64,000 nt of DNA from Palsa-506 sp963786975 (GTDB taxonomy: Bacteria; Actinomycetota; Actinomycetes; Streptosporangiales; Streptosporangiaceae), in the NCBI GenBank assembly GCA_963786975.1, contig CAWBBE010000005.1:496001-560000 (forward strand), in the 5' to 3' direction. Below the pieces are notes generated by a model. That model was given only the letters and a program-made list of their open reading frames with translations, had not been told where the DNA came from and did not search any database. The translations under genes and the position numbers were made by a program. This document shows positions 53,069-60,755 of this stretch, in pieces. Within the stretch, counting starts at the first letter, position 1. Every line of letters starts with the position of its first letter.

Positions 53069-54334
53069 CTAAATCCCGTTGCTCGCTACGAGCCAGGCCT
53101 GCTGCCAGAGCGCATTCGCGTCCACCGGCAGCTGGAGCTCACCGACCCCGCGCCGGAAATAGGACGGCAGGACAACCGTGGACATCAGGCTGGGCGGCAG
53201 GATCTTCTCCTTCACCAGCCGCTGCGGCGTCACCTCGTTCAGCGGCTGCATGTACCCGTTGTAGCTGATGTTCTCCAGCACGTTCGGCAGGTCGAGCAGG
53301 TAGTTCAGGAATAGGTGGGCCAGCACCGGGTTGGTGGCCGAGCGCAGCACGGTGTTCGTGTCATTGGCCACCGGGCCCCGGCCATCGGCGGGGAACCAGT
53401 ATCCGACGACGTTGACCGGGGTTCCCTTCGGCATGTAGCCGGCCGCCGCGGCGATGTCACCGGACCAGGCGTGATGGATCCAGGTCTGGCCGTCCGGCAC
53501 CTCGGTGTAGTCGTTGTTGTCGATCCGCACGTTCACCTGGCTGACCAGGTCCTGCAGCGTCTGCCTGGCGAGGTCGATCTGGTCCCGGCTGGTGGTGTTC
53601 AGGTTGAAGATCCCGTTTTTCATCAGCCCGAGGCTGATGCCCTCCCGGTAGTCGTCCAGGATCGCGACCTTGCCGTGGTACTTCGGCTGCCAGGGCATCG
53701 CCCACGGGTTCCGCATGGCATAGGGATTCTCGTGCACGAGATCCTTCCGCCAGGCCATGCCGGTCGTGTAGATCGTGTACGGCACCGTGTACTGCCAGCC
53801 ACGATCGTAGAAAGGGTGCTGGAAATCCGGCCACGCCTGGGCGATGTTCGGGATGTAGCTGTGGTTGAGCGGCTGGATGAGCTTGGACTCGACCAGCTGG
53901 CCCATGACATCCACGGTGACGCCCATGAAGACGTCGAAGGTCAGCGTCTTGTCGTTGCGCAGCTTGGAGATTGCCTCGTTCATCGTGTTGAACGTGGTCA
54001 GCTGCACCTTGCAGTTGTATTTCTTGGCGAAGTGGTTGAGGCATGCCTGGTTGACATACGCGACCCAGTTGAAAATCTGCAAGGTCGCGCCGCGCTCGGG
54101 GGGCAGGCCGCTGGCGATCGGCTTGTTACCGGCGGTCGTCCAGGTAACCGGATTGAACGGCCGGGGCAGCGGCACGTGACTGCTGCCGGCCAGCGCGGGC
54201 GCGCAGGCCTGCAGCAGCGGGCCGAGGCCGCCCATCGCCAGCCCGGCGCCGGCCGTGCGGGCCAGGAAGCTGCGCCGGGACAGGCCGTTACGGCGCGGAG
54301 CGCCGTGGCCTTGCCAGCCCTCGCGAGGGTGCAT
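53069..54334 (-). CDS. potD: Spermidine/putrescine-type extracellular substrate-binding protein, Tat lipoprotein
   Basis: A 421-residue periplasmic-type binding protein. Its signal is of the twin-arginine type (NGLSRRSFLARTAGAG, residues 16-31) and ends in a lipobox LQAC with Cys44, so it would be exported folded and anchored to the membrane. The mature part reads LQIFNWVAYVNQACLNHFAKKYNCKVQLTTFNTMNEAISKL, the usual PotD opening, and later TWIHHAWSGDIAAAAGYMP. The start at 54334 follows GGGAAGGG. It leads the operon potD-potB-potC and follows the aminotransferase gene after 144 bases, with a degenerate operator in between. Confidence 0.92.
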   Translation of the reverse strand: MHPREGWQGHGAPRRNGLSRRSFLARTAGAGLAMGGLGPLLQACAPALAGSSHVPLPRPFNPVTWTTAGNKPIASGLPPERGATLQIFNWVAYVNQACLNHFAKKYNCKVQLTTFNTMNEAISKLRNDKTLTFDVFMGVTVDVMGQLVESKLIQPLNHSYIPNIAQAWPDFQHPFYDRGWQYTVPYTIYTTGMAWRKDLVHENPYAMRNPWAMPWQPKYHGKVAILDDYREGISLGLMKNGIFNLNTTSRDQIDLARQTLQDLVSQVNVRIDNNDYTEVPDGQTWIHHAWSGDIAAAAGYMPKGTPVNVVGYWFPADGRGPVANDTNTVLRSATNPVLAHLFLNYLLDLPNVLENISYNGYMQPLNEVTPQRLVKEKILPPSLMSTVVLPSYFRRGVGELQLPVDANALWQQAWLVASNGI

Positions 54335-54362
54335 GCTGCCCGCCCTTCCCCCTGGCAATCCT

Positions 54363-54378
54363 GTTTGAACGTTCCGTC
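54363..54378. promoter_or_regulatory. Weak match to the TetR-type operator (site D)
   Basis: GTTTGAACGTTCCGTC matches 13 of 16 positions of GACTGAACGTTCAGTC with an intact TGAACGTTC core. It lies 29 bases before potD. Confidence 0.4.
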
Positions 54379-54430
54379 AGCTCAGAAGCCCTACCGACAG
54401 GACTACTACCGGGGCGTGCGCAGACGCAAG

Positions 54431-54482
54431 GTCTTCCCGGTAACAGGTCAGACTATGTCTTCCGGGTGTCAGGTCAGATTAT
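54431..54482. repeat. Two direct copies of a 26-bp unit at the end of the aminotransferase gene
   Basis: Units at 54431-54456 and 54457-54482, both beginning GTCTTCC and sharing CAGGTCAGA near the end (about 21 of 26 positions equal). The second overlaps the aminotransferase stop codon, read on the other strand. Confidence 0.65.
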
Positions 54483-55879
54483 CTCCGCAGTGCGGTAGCG
54501 AACGTAGCAAAGTTACCGACGAACCGGTCGATGTCGGCCTCGCTGTGCTGCACCGAGATCAGCCACTGCTCGATCTTCCCCCACGGCGGCAGGAAGACGC
54601 CGCCGTTGTGCTGGAACAGCCAGTGCGCGTGGCTGTAGGAGTCCTCGATGTCCAGGAAGCCGCGGAAGTCGCGCACCGGCTCGCTGGTGAAGACCACGCA
54701 GCCCTTCGCGCCGACGGCGACGACCTGCGCGTCCAGCCCGGCCCGCTCGATCTCGCGCCGCAGCCCGCCGACCGCTCGCTGCCGGAGGGCGTCGATCCGC
54801 TGGTAGGCCGCCGGCGTGGCCACCTCGCACAGCATCGCCCGGCAGGCGGCCATGGCCAGGGGGTTCCCGTTAAAGGTCCCTACCATCTCGTACCCGCCGT
54901 CGGTCACGTGCGCCATGACCTCGGCCGAGCCGCCCACCGCGGCCACCGCGATGCCGCCGCCGATCGCCTTGGCCAGGCAGATGATGTCCGGGACGACGCC
55001 GGTTATCCCGGTGGCGCCGCGCGGCCCGGCGGTCAGCCCGGTCTTGACCTCGTCGAAGGTGAGGTAGGCGCCGCGGGCGTTCAGCAGTTCCTTGAGCCCG
55101 GCCAGGTAGCCGGGCTCCGGCAGGATGATCCCGGCGTTCATCATGATCGGCTCGATGATCATCCCGGCAACCTGACCGGGATGCTCGTCGAGCAGGCGCC
55201 CGACCGCGGGCAGGTCATTGAAGCCGGCCACCAGCGTCAGATCCGTGATCGCCCGCGGGATGCCGGCGCTGGACGGGACCTGGGCGGGCCGGCTGGCCGG
55301 CCCCACCTCGTCCGGCTCGGGGCATACCGATACCTGCACCGAGTCATGGTGCCCGTGGTAGCAGCCCTCCACCTTGATGATCAGGTCGCGGCCGGTGATC
55401 GCGCGCATCAGGTGGACGGCGTCCATGGTCGCCTCGGTGCCTGAGTTGGCGAATCGCCACTGCGGCAAGCCGAACCGGCTGGACAGCTGCTCGGCGGCGA
55501 GGATCGCGTTGTGGGTCGGCTGGGCGAAGTGCGTGCCGAGCGCGACCTGGCTGCGGACGGCCTCGACGATGGCCGGGTGGCCGTGCCCGGCGAGCGACGC
55601 GCCGTAGCCGCCGTGCAGATCGACGTACTCGTTCCCGTCCACGTCGTAGATCTTCGAGCCCTCGCCATGGCTGAGCCAGACGGGCTGCGGGCGGGTGATC
55701 TGCCAGCTGGACGTGACGCCGCCGGCCAGCGCGTGCCCGGCCCGCTCGGCCATCCGGCGCGACTCTGGCTGGCGGCGGGTGAAGATTTCCTCCTGCTGGG
55801 CGATGATGGCGGGAAGGCTGGCCGGGGGCGGCGCCGGCCGGGCTGGCAGTCCGATCGGGGCGGCCTGCTGGGTGGTCAT
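54479..55879 (-). CDS. Class III aminotransferase (aspartate aminotransferase family / GSA-aminomutase-like)
   Basis: A 466-residue PLP enzyme of fold type I. Landmarks: GEGSKIYDVDGNEYVDLHGGYGASLAGHGHP, RFANSGTEATMDAVHLMRAITGRD (phosphate site), KVEGCYHGHHDS, the Asp of LTFDEVKTGL and the PLP lysine in CLAKAIGGG. It resembles glutamate-1-semialdehyde aminomutase and relatives that use amines or beta/omega-amino acids; a haem-synthesis role is unlikely given the transporter context. It heads the minus-strand cluster with potD-potB-potC behind it and has an operator 21 bases upstream of its start. It probably transaminates the imported or oxidised amine. Confidence 0.88.
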   Translation of the reverse strand: MTTQQAAPIGLPARPAPPPASLPAIIAQQEEIFTRRQPESRRMAERAGHALAGGVTSSWQITRPQPVWLSHGEGSKIYDVDGNEYVDLHGGYGASLAGHGHPAIVEAVRSQVALGTHFAQPTHNAILAAEQLSSRFGLPQWRFANSGTEATMDAVHLMRAITGRDLIIKVEGCYHGHHDSVQVSVCPEPDEVGPASRPAQVPSSAGIPRAITDLTLVAGFNDLPAVGRLLDEHPGQVAGMIIEPIMMNAGIILPEPGYLAGLKELLNARGAYLTFDEVKTGLTAGPRGATGITGVVPDIICLAKAIGGGIAVAAVGGSAEVMAHVTDGGYEMVGTFNGNPLAMAACRAMLCEVATPAAYQRIDALRQRAVGGLRREIERAGLDAQVVAVGAKGCVVFTSEPVRDFRGFLDIEDSYSHAHWLFQHNGGVFLPPWGKIEQWLISVQHSEADIDRFVGNFATFATALRR

Positions 55880-55899
55880 TGCGTACTCCTGACGCGATT

Positions 55900-55915
55900 G
55901 ACTGAATGTTCAGTC
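55900..55915. promoter_or_regulatory. Near-perfect TetR-type operator (site C)
   Basis: GACTGAATGTTCAGTC, one central change from the perfect site, 21 bases before the aminotransferase start. Confidence 0.7.
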
Positions 55916-56046
55916 TAAAGCGCCGCCAGCGCGGCTGGCAAGGAAGGAGCCGCGGCAGAAGTCCGGATTATTGCTTTTCGGCTAATCTCCTGCTCCGGAT
56001 CCGATGTGCGTTCTACGCTGGGCCGAGGCTCGGGAAAGAGGATTCC

Positions 56047-56184
56047 GTGACCCGCCTGCTCATTGCCATCGTCATCGGCGCCGTGCTCGCCGTCGGGGGC
56101 AGCCTGCTGACCGCCGCCTACCTCACCGGGGCAACCAGCAGCACGCCGGCCAACGCGCCGCTGTACAACTACGGCGCTGGCTGA
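56047..56184 (+). CDS. Small DUF2613-like single-helix protein (45 residues)
   Basis: GTG 56047 has AGAGG five bases upstream. The protein is one hydrophobic helix (LLIAIVIGAVLAVGGSLLTAAYLTG) and a short tail ending PLYNYGAG. The single helix followed by a Y-x-Y-G end recalls DUF2613, a small actinobacterial secreted or membrane family. It is three bases from the DUF3068 gene, so the two are one operon. Family call is tentative. Confidence 0.6.
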   Translation: MTRLLIAIVIGAVLAVGGSLLTAAYLTGATSSTPANAPLYNYGAG

Positions 56185-56187
56185 CCG

Positions 56188-57153
56188 GTGCGCCGCGCGG
56201 TAGGTCTGATCGCAGCCGGCCTCGGCGCGTTCCTGCTCGTCTCCGGGGTGCTGCTGCGCCTCTACGTGGCTGCCCAGGCGGTGAAATTCCCGCTGAACGA
56301 GTACCAGGTCACCACGCTGAGCGGCAGCAACGTGACTTACTTCAGCCCTGATCTGCTGAAAGACGTGACCGGCGTGAACATGCGGGTGACCAGGACGATC
56401 GAGGGCGATGTCGCGGCCGGCACGCCAGCCCGCGCCGTGTGGACGCTCTTCAGCTACAGCTACGACGCCACCCACGGGGTGGCCTACCAGGCCCTGACCC
56501 AGCGGTCGGCGTTCGACCGCCGCAGCGGCGCGCTGGCCGGCTGCTGCGGGGAGGCCGTCGGCGGATACACCGGCCGCCAGCGCGGCCTGGCGTTCACCTG
56601 GCCGATCGGCACCCAGCAGCGGTCGTACCAGATCTTCGACACGACGCTGCTCAGGCCCATGCAGGCGCAGTTCGCCGGCCAGGCAAGCATCGACGGGCTG
56701 CGCGCCGACCGCTTCGTCGAGCAGGTCCCGGCGCAGAAATTCGGCCAGCAGAAGCTGCCCGGATCCCTGGCCGGCCTGCACGGTCAGCCCACGGTGACGC
56801 TGGACGAGTACTACCAGGCGACCAACACCTACTGGGTGGATCCGGTGACGGGCGCCGTGCTGAACATCAGCCAGAACCAGCGGCTCACGCTGCGGGACAG
56901 CAGCGGCGTGCAGCGTCTCGTGCTCTTCAAGGGCGACCTGTCGATGACCCCGCGCAGCGTGCTGAGCTCCGTCAGGTCGCAGCGCGACCGGCGGGCCGGG
57001 ATCGAGGCGATCACCGTGACGGTCCCGCTCGGGCTCGGGCTGGCCGGCGCCGTGTTCCTGGCCGTCGGCAGCTGGCTCGCGCTATGGCGCCGCCCGGCTG
57101 GTGACCCCCCGGCGGCGGAGCAGTACGCGATGGCGGATACCACCGCGCGGTAA
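56188..57153 (+). CDS. DUF3068 (PorA-family-like) membrane-anchored protein
   Basis: A 321-residue protein with an N-terminal helix (AVGLIAAGLGAFLLVSGVLLRLYV), a long extracellular part and a C-terminal helix (AITVTVPLGLGLAGAVFLAVGSWLALW). VKFPLNEYQVTTLSGSNVTYFSPDLL, HGVAYQALTQRSAFDRRSG, GLAFTWPIGTQQRSYQIFD and DEYYQATNTYWVDPVTGAVLNI are typical of DUF3068 proteins, sometimes named porin PorA family although no porin activity is shown for most. GTG start at 56188. Function unknown; an envelope role is likely. Confidence 0.82.
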   Translation: MRRAVGLIAAGLGAFLLVSGVLLRLYVAAQAVKFPLNEYQVTTLSGSNVTYFSPDLLKDVTGVNMRVTRTIEGDVAAGTPARAVWTLFSYSYDATHGVAYQALTQRSAFDRRSGALAGCCGEAVGGYTGRQRGLAFTWPIGTQQRSYQIFDTTLLRPMQAQFAGQASIDGLRADRFVEQVPAQKFGQQKLPGSLAGLHGQPTVTLDEYYQATNTYWVDPVTGAVLNISQNQRLTLRDSSGVQRLVLFKGDLSMTPRSVLSSVRSQRDRRAGIEAITVTVPLGLGLAGAVFLAVGSWLALWRRPAGDPPAAEQYAMADTTAR

Positions 57154-57332
57154 CCGGCGGCCGGGTCACCCGGCGCTCGCGGGCCCGGCACTCGCCGGCC
57201 GGCCCGGCTGGCCCGGCCCCGGTGCTGCCCGGCCCGGCTGGCCCGGCTGGCGCGCCTGGCCCGTTAATGCTGATTCTTGCCTGCCGATTTGCGGCATGCT
57301 CTACTTCGGTCTGAGCGGCAGGGAGGTAGGCA

Positions 57333-58883
57333 ATGGGCTCGCTCGGGTTCTGGCGCCTCGCACAGCGCAGTCCCGGCTGGACCGCAGTGATCGAGCCAGA
57401 CGGCACCCGGCATGCCGCGGGCGACCTGCTATCCCGTGTCAACCAGATCACCCGCGGGCTGCGCGCCCGCGGGCTGCGGGCCGGCGACGGCATTGCCGCC
57501 GTGCTGCCGAACGGGGCCGCGCCGGTTGAGCTCTACCTGGCCGCGCTGCAGTCGGGCTGGTACTACACGCCGATCAACTGGCATTTCACCGCGCCCGAGA
57601 TCGAGCACATCATCCGCGACTGCGGGGCCTCGGCCTTCTTCGTGCACGAGCGGTATGCCGAGGCCGGCGGCCAGGCGGCGGACCGCGCCGGGCTCCCCGC
57701 GGCCGCCCGGTTCTGCTACGGCCAGGTTCCCGGATTCACCCCGGCCGCCGAATTGCGGGCCGGGCAGCCGTCAGGCATGCCGGGCGAGCGGACGGCCGGC
57801 AGCGCCATGCACTACACCTCCGGTACCACCGGCAGGCCGAAAGGGGTCCGCCGCGCGCTTTCCGGCCTGGACCCCGACGATGCCATGGAGCTGACGTCGG
57901 CGCTGCTGCAGCTGTTCGGCATCACGGCCGGGCCGCAGAACGTGCATCTGATCACGTCGCCGAACTATCACACGGCCGTCACGGTCTTCGGCGGCGGCGC
58001 CCTCCATCTCGGGCACACGCTGGTCTGCATGGACGCGTGGGACGCGGAAGAAGCGCTGGCGCTGGTGGAGCGCTACCGGGTGACCAGCACGCACATGGTG
58101 CCCACGCACTTCAAGCGGATGCTGTCGCTGCCGCCCGCTACCCGCGGCCGTTACGACCTGTCATCGATGCGATGGCTGATCCACGCCGCCGCGCCGTGCC
58201 CGGTGGGCGTCAAGCAGGCGATGCTGGAATGGTGGGGGCCGCGGGTCTACGAGTACTACGCGGCGACCGAGGGCGGCGGCACCATCGCGACCCCGCAGGA
58301 CTGGCTGGCCCGGCCGGGCACGGTCGGCACCCCCTGGCCGGTCAGCGAGATCATGGTCGCGGACGATGCGGGCAGCGAGTGCCCGCCGGGCGTTCCCGGC
58401 ACCGTCTACCTGAAGATGGGCGCGCACGAGTTCGCCTACAAAGATGACCCGGAGCAGACCGCGGCCAGCAGGCTGCGCGACTTCTTCACCGTCGGCGACA
58501 TCGGCTATCTCGATGACGACGGCTTCCTGTTCCTCTGCGACCGGAAGTCGGACATGATCATCTCGGGCGGCGCCAATATCTACCCGTCCGAGATCGAGGC
58601 CGAGATCATCATGCATCCCAAGGTCGCCGACGTCGCCGTGTTCGGCATCCCGGACGACGAGTGGGGCGAGCAGGTGAAAGCGGTCGTGCAGCCCGCGGCC
58701 GGCGTCGCGGCCGGGCCGGATCTCGCCGCGGACATTCTGGCCGCCCTGGACGGGCGGCTGGCCAGCATGAAGTGGCCGAAGACGATCGACTTCATCGCCG
58801 AGATGCCCAGGGACCCGAGCGGCAAGCTGCTCAGGCGACGGCTGCGTAACCCGTACTGGGCGGCCCGCGGCGCGGCCATCTGA
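57333..58883 (+). CDS. AMP-binding acyl-CoA synthetase
   Basis: A 516-residue adenylate-forming enzyme. Motifs: MHYTSGTTGRPKGVRR (P-loop), YEYYAATEGGGTIATPQDW, FTVGDIGYLDDDGFLFLCDRKSDMIISGGANIYPSEIE and the catalytic lysine in RDPSGKLLRRRLR. The layout matches medium/long-chain acyl-CoA synthetases of the FadD type. GGGAGG precedes the ATG by about seven bases. No operator of the 16-bp family was seen upstream, so it may not belong to the amine region. Its 3' end overlaps the reading frame of the convergent LysR gene. Confidence 0.9.
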   Translation: MGSLGFWRLAQRSPGWTAVIEPDGTRHAAGDLLSRVNQITRGLRARGLRAGDGIAAVLPNGAAPVELYLAALQSGWYYTPINWHFTAPEIEHIIRDCGASAFFVHERYAEAGGQAADRAGLPAAARFCYGQVPGFTPAAELRAGQPSGMPGERTAGSAMHYTSGTTGRPKGVRRALSGLDPDDAMELTSALLQLFGITAGPQNVHLITSPNYHTAVTVFGGGALHLGHTLVCMDAWDAEEALALVERYRVTSTHMVPTHFKRMLSLPPATRGRYDLSSMRWLIHAAAPCPVGVKQAMLEWWGPRVYEYYAATEGGGTIATPQDWLARPGTVGTPWPVSEIMVADDAGSECPPGVPGTVYLKMGAHEFAYKDDPEQTAASRLRDFFTVGDIGYLDDDGFLFLCDRKSDMIISGGANIYPSEIEAEIIMHPKVADVAVFGIPDDEWGEQVKAVVQPAAGVAAGPDLAADILAALDGRLASMKWPKTIDFIAEMPRDPSGKLLRRRLRNPYWAARGAAI

Positions 58884-59947
58884 CCCGGTCGCGGGGCGCC
58901 CGGTACGGGCGGCGGCCCGCGCCGCGGCGGTCTGACCGGGCCGGGGCTCAGCGGCCGGCCGGGCTGGCCGGGGCGGCCGGGCTGGCCGGGCCGGCCGGGG
59001 CGGCGGCCGCCGCCGGCCCCGGTGTGGGCGGGCACGCCGTCCGGCCCGGCCGCGTGCCGCAGCACGTCGAGCAGCCGTGCCGTGGCGGGCGGGTCAGGCG
59101 GCTCGCCGTAGGTCATCGCGAATACGTGCCGGCGCGCGCCGCTGACCGGCGCCGCGGCGATGCCCGGGTGGCGGGCTGAGCGCAAGGCGAGGTCGGGCAG
59201 CATGGCGATCCCGAGCCCGGCCGCGGCCAGCGCCTGCACGGCGATGTAGTCGTCCGTGGTGAACGCGATCTTCGGGGTGAAGCCCGCCAGCGCGCACTCG
59301 CGGAGCAGGTAGCCGCGGCACCGCTCGCAGCCGGCGATCCACCGTCGCCCGGCATAGGCGGCCAGGTCAGCCGGGCCGGGCTCAGCGGGGCCGGGCCTGG
59401 CCGCGGCGGTGATCAGGTGCACCGGCTCGTCGAGCAGCAGCGTGCCGCGTGCTCCGCCGCCGCCGCCCGGCGGACCCGGGTCGGCGGCCTGCTGGTAATG
59501 CTGGAAGACCAGGGCGACGTCCACGTGGCCGGCCCGGAGCATGCGCAGCGCCTCGGGTGGCTCCGCCTCTGTCAGCATCAGGTCCATGCCCGGGCTCTCC
59601 GCATCCAGGCAGGCGGCGGCGGCCGGCACGATCGTGGCGAGAGCCGACGGGAAGGCCGCCAGCCGCACCCGGCCCTGGCGTAGCCCGACGTGCGCGGCGA
59701 GTTCGCTCTCGGCCGCGTCCAGCCGCCCGAGTATCTCCGCCGCACGCTCGGCGAGCAGCCGCCCCGCGTCGGTCAGCCGGACCCCGCGCCCGGCGCGCTG
59801 CAGCAGCCTCGTGCCGGTCTCGGCTTCCAGCCGGGCGATATGGTGGCTGACCGACGGCTGGGCGTAGTTGAGCGCTTTCGCTGCCGCGGTCACCGAGCCG
59901 TGCCTGGCCACCGCGACGAGCACGCGCAGCCTGGTCACGTCCAGCAT
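58580..59947 (-). CDS. LysR family transcriptional regulator; 3' part probably frameshifted
   Basis: The N-terminal winged helix-turn-helix is clear: MLDVTRLRVLVAVARHGSVTAAAKALNYAQPSVSHHIARLEAETG. The co-inducer domain follows with FQHYQQAAD, WIAGCERCRGYLL and GLGIAMLPDLALRS. LysR proteins are about 300 residues, and the fold should end near 58990 at TARLLDVLRHAA. The frame instead runs 455 codons, through a Gly/Pro/Arg tail into sequence antisense to the acyl-CoA synthetase. A TGA in another frame near 58944 suggests a small indel in the GC-rich tail. A palindrome upstream (59959) is the likely binding site. Confidence 0.8.
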   Translation of the reverse strand: MLDVTRLRVLVAVARHGSVTAAAKALNYAQPSVSHHIARLEAETGTRLLQRAGRGVRLTDAGRLLAERAAEILGRLDAAESELAAHVGLRQGRVRLAAFPSALATIVPAAAACLDAESPGMDLMLTEAEPPEALRMLRAGHVDVALVFQHYQQAADPGPPGGGGGARGTLLLDEPVHLITAAARPGPAEPGPADLAAYAGRRWIAGCERCRGYLLRECALAGFTPKIAFTTDDYIAVQALAAAGLGIAMLPDLALRSARHPGIAAAPVSGARRHVFAMTYGEPPDPPATARLLDVLRHAAGPDGVPAHTGAGGGRRPGRPGQPGRPGQPGRPLSPGPVRPPRRGPPPVPGAPRPGQMAAPRAAQYGLRSRRLSSLPLGSLGISAMKSIVFGHFMLASRPSRAARMSAARSGPAATPAAGCTTAFTCSPHSSSGMPNTATSATLGCMMISASISDG

Positions 59948-59958
59948 GACGAAAGTAT

Positions 59959-59973
59959 AGATCGTCTCGATCT
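59959..59973. promoter_or_regulatory. Inverted repeat upstream of the LysR gene
   Basis: AGATCG-TCT-CGATCT, a perfect 15-bp palindrome 12 bases before the LysR start, in an AT-rich patch. It fits a LysR site controlling the regulator and the divergent DUF1326/DUF2182 operon. Confidence 0.5.
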
Positions 59974-60161
59974 TTTATAACGGCAGAGCACGGCCAATCT
60001 ATCCCAGCAGGCCGAAGCCGGGCTGCCCGGTAACGCCGCGATCGGCGGCGCTGCCGGGCGACTGGTCGCGGACGGAGGGCTTGCGCGTCAGCGGACACGG
60101 TGCTAAAAGGGCCAGACAGGTGCCCGTTCGCGGGGGCGGGCCCGGCACCAGGGAGGGTCAC

Positions 60162-60755
60162 GTGAGCTTCTTCGTCGAAGGCGATTATTTCGAGGTATGC
60201 AACTGCGATGTCAGCTGCAACTGCGTCTGGCTCGGGGCCGCTACCCAGGACAACTGCGACGTCATGCTGGCGTGGCACGTCACCAGCGGCAGCAAGGACG
60301 GGGTGGACCTGTCCGGCCTGAACGCCGTGATGGCCGTGCACTCGCCGAAGCGGATGACCGATGGCGGCTGGAAGATAGCGCTGTACCTGGACGACCGTGC
60401 CTCCGCGGAGCAGTCCGAGGCCCTTGGCGCGGTCTTCTCCGGCGGCGCCGGCGGCTACCTCGCCGGGCTCGGGCCGCTGATCGGCGAGGTCGCCGGGGTG
60501 GCGCCGGCCGCTATCACGTTCGAGAAGTCGAACGGCTCGCTGCATGCCGAGGTCTCCGGCGCGCTCTCGATGAGCAGCGACCAGCTCGTCGGCATGGATG
60601 GCCAGGAGCCGGCCGTGATCACCAACGCGCCGTTCGGCGTGGTCCCGCAGCCGGTCCGGCAGGCCACCGCGAAAGACGTGAGCTATCACGGTCACTGGAG
60701 CACCGATTTCACCGGGACCAACAGTTTCGTCACGGACTTCCGGTACGAGGGATGA
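60162..60755 (+). CDS. DUF1326 domain-containing protein
   Basis: A 197-residue protein. The start SFFVEGDYFEVCNCDVSCNCVW shows the Cys-rich CNC...CNC motif of DUF1326; later parts (AVHSPKRMTDGGWKIALYLDDRAS, GHWSTDFTGTNSFVTDFRYEG) also fit. The cysteines could bind metal. No signal peptide. GTG 60162 has GGAGGG five bases upstream. Its stop overlaps the ATG of the DUF2182 gene. The two families often occur together, so they probably form one system of unknown function. Confidence 0.88.
   Translation: MSFFVEGDYFEVCNCDVSCNCVWLGAATQDNCDVMLAWHVTSGSKDGVDLSGLNAVMAVHSPKRMTDGGWKIALYLDDRASAEQSEALGAVFSGGAGGYLAGLGPLIGEVAGVAPAAITFEKSNGSLHAEVSGALSMSSDQLVGMDGQEPAVITNAPFGVVPQPVRQATAKDVSYHGHWSTDFTGTNSFVTDFRYEG

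Noticed and set aside
53315..55444. Long plus-strand frame across potD and the aminotransferase gene
   Set aside because: It is a complementary-strand shadow; both minus-strand genes have full family motifs and ribosome sites.
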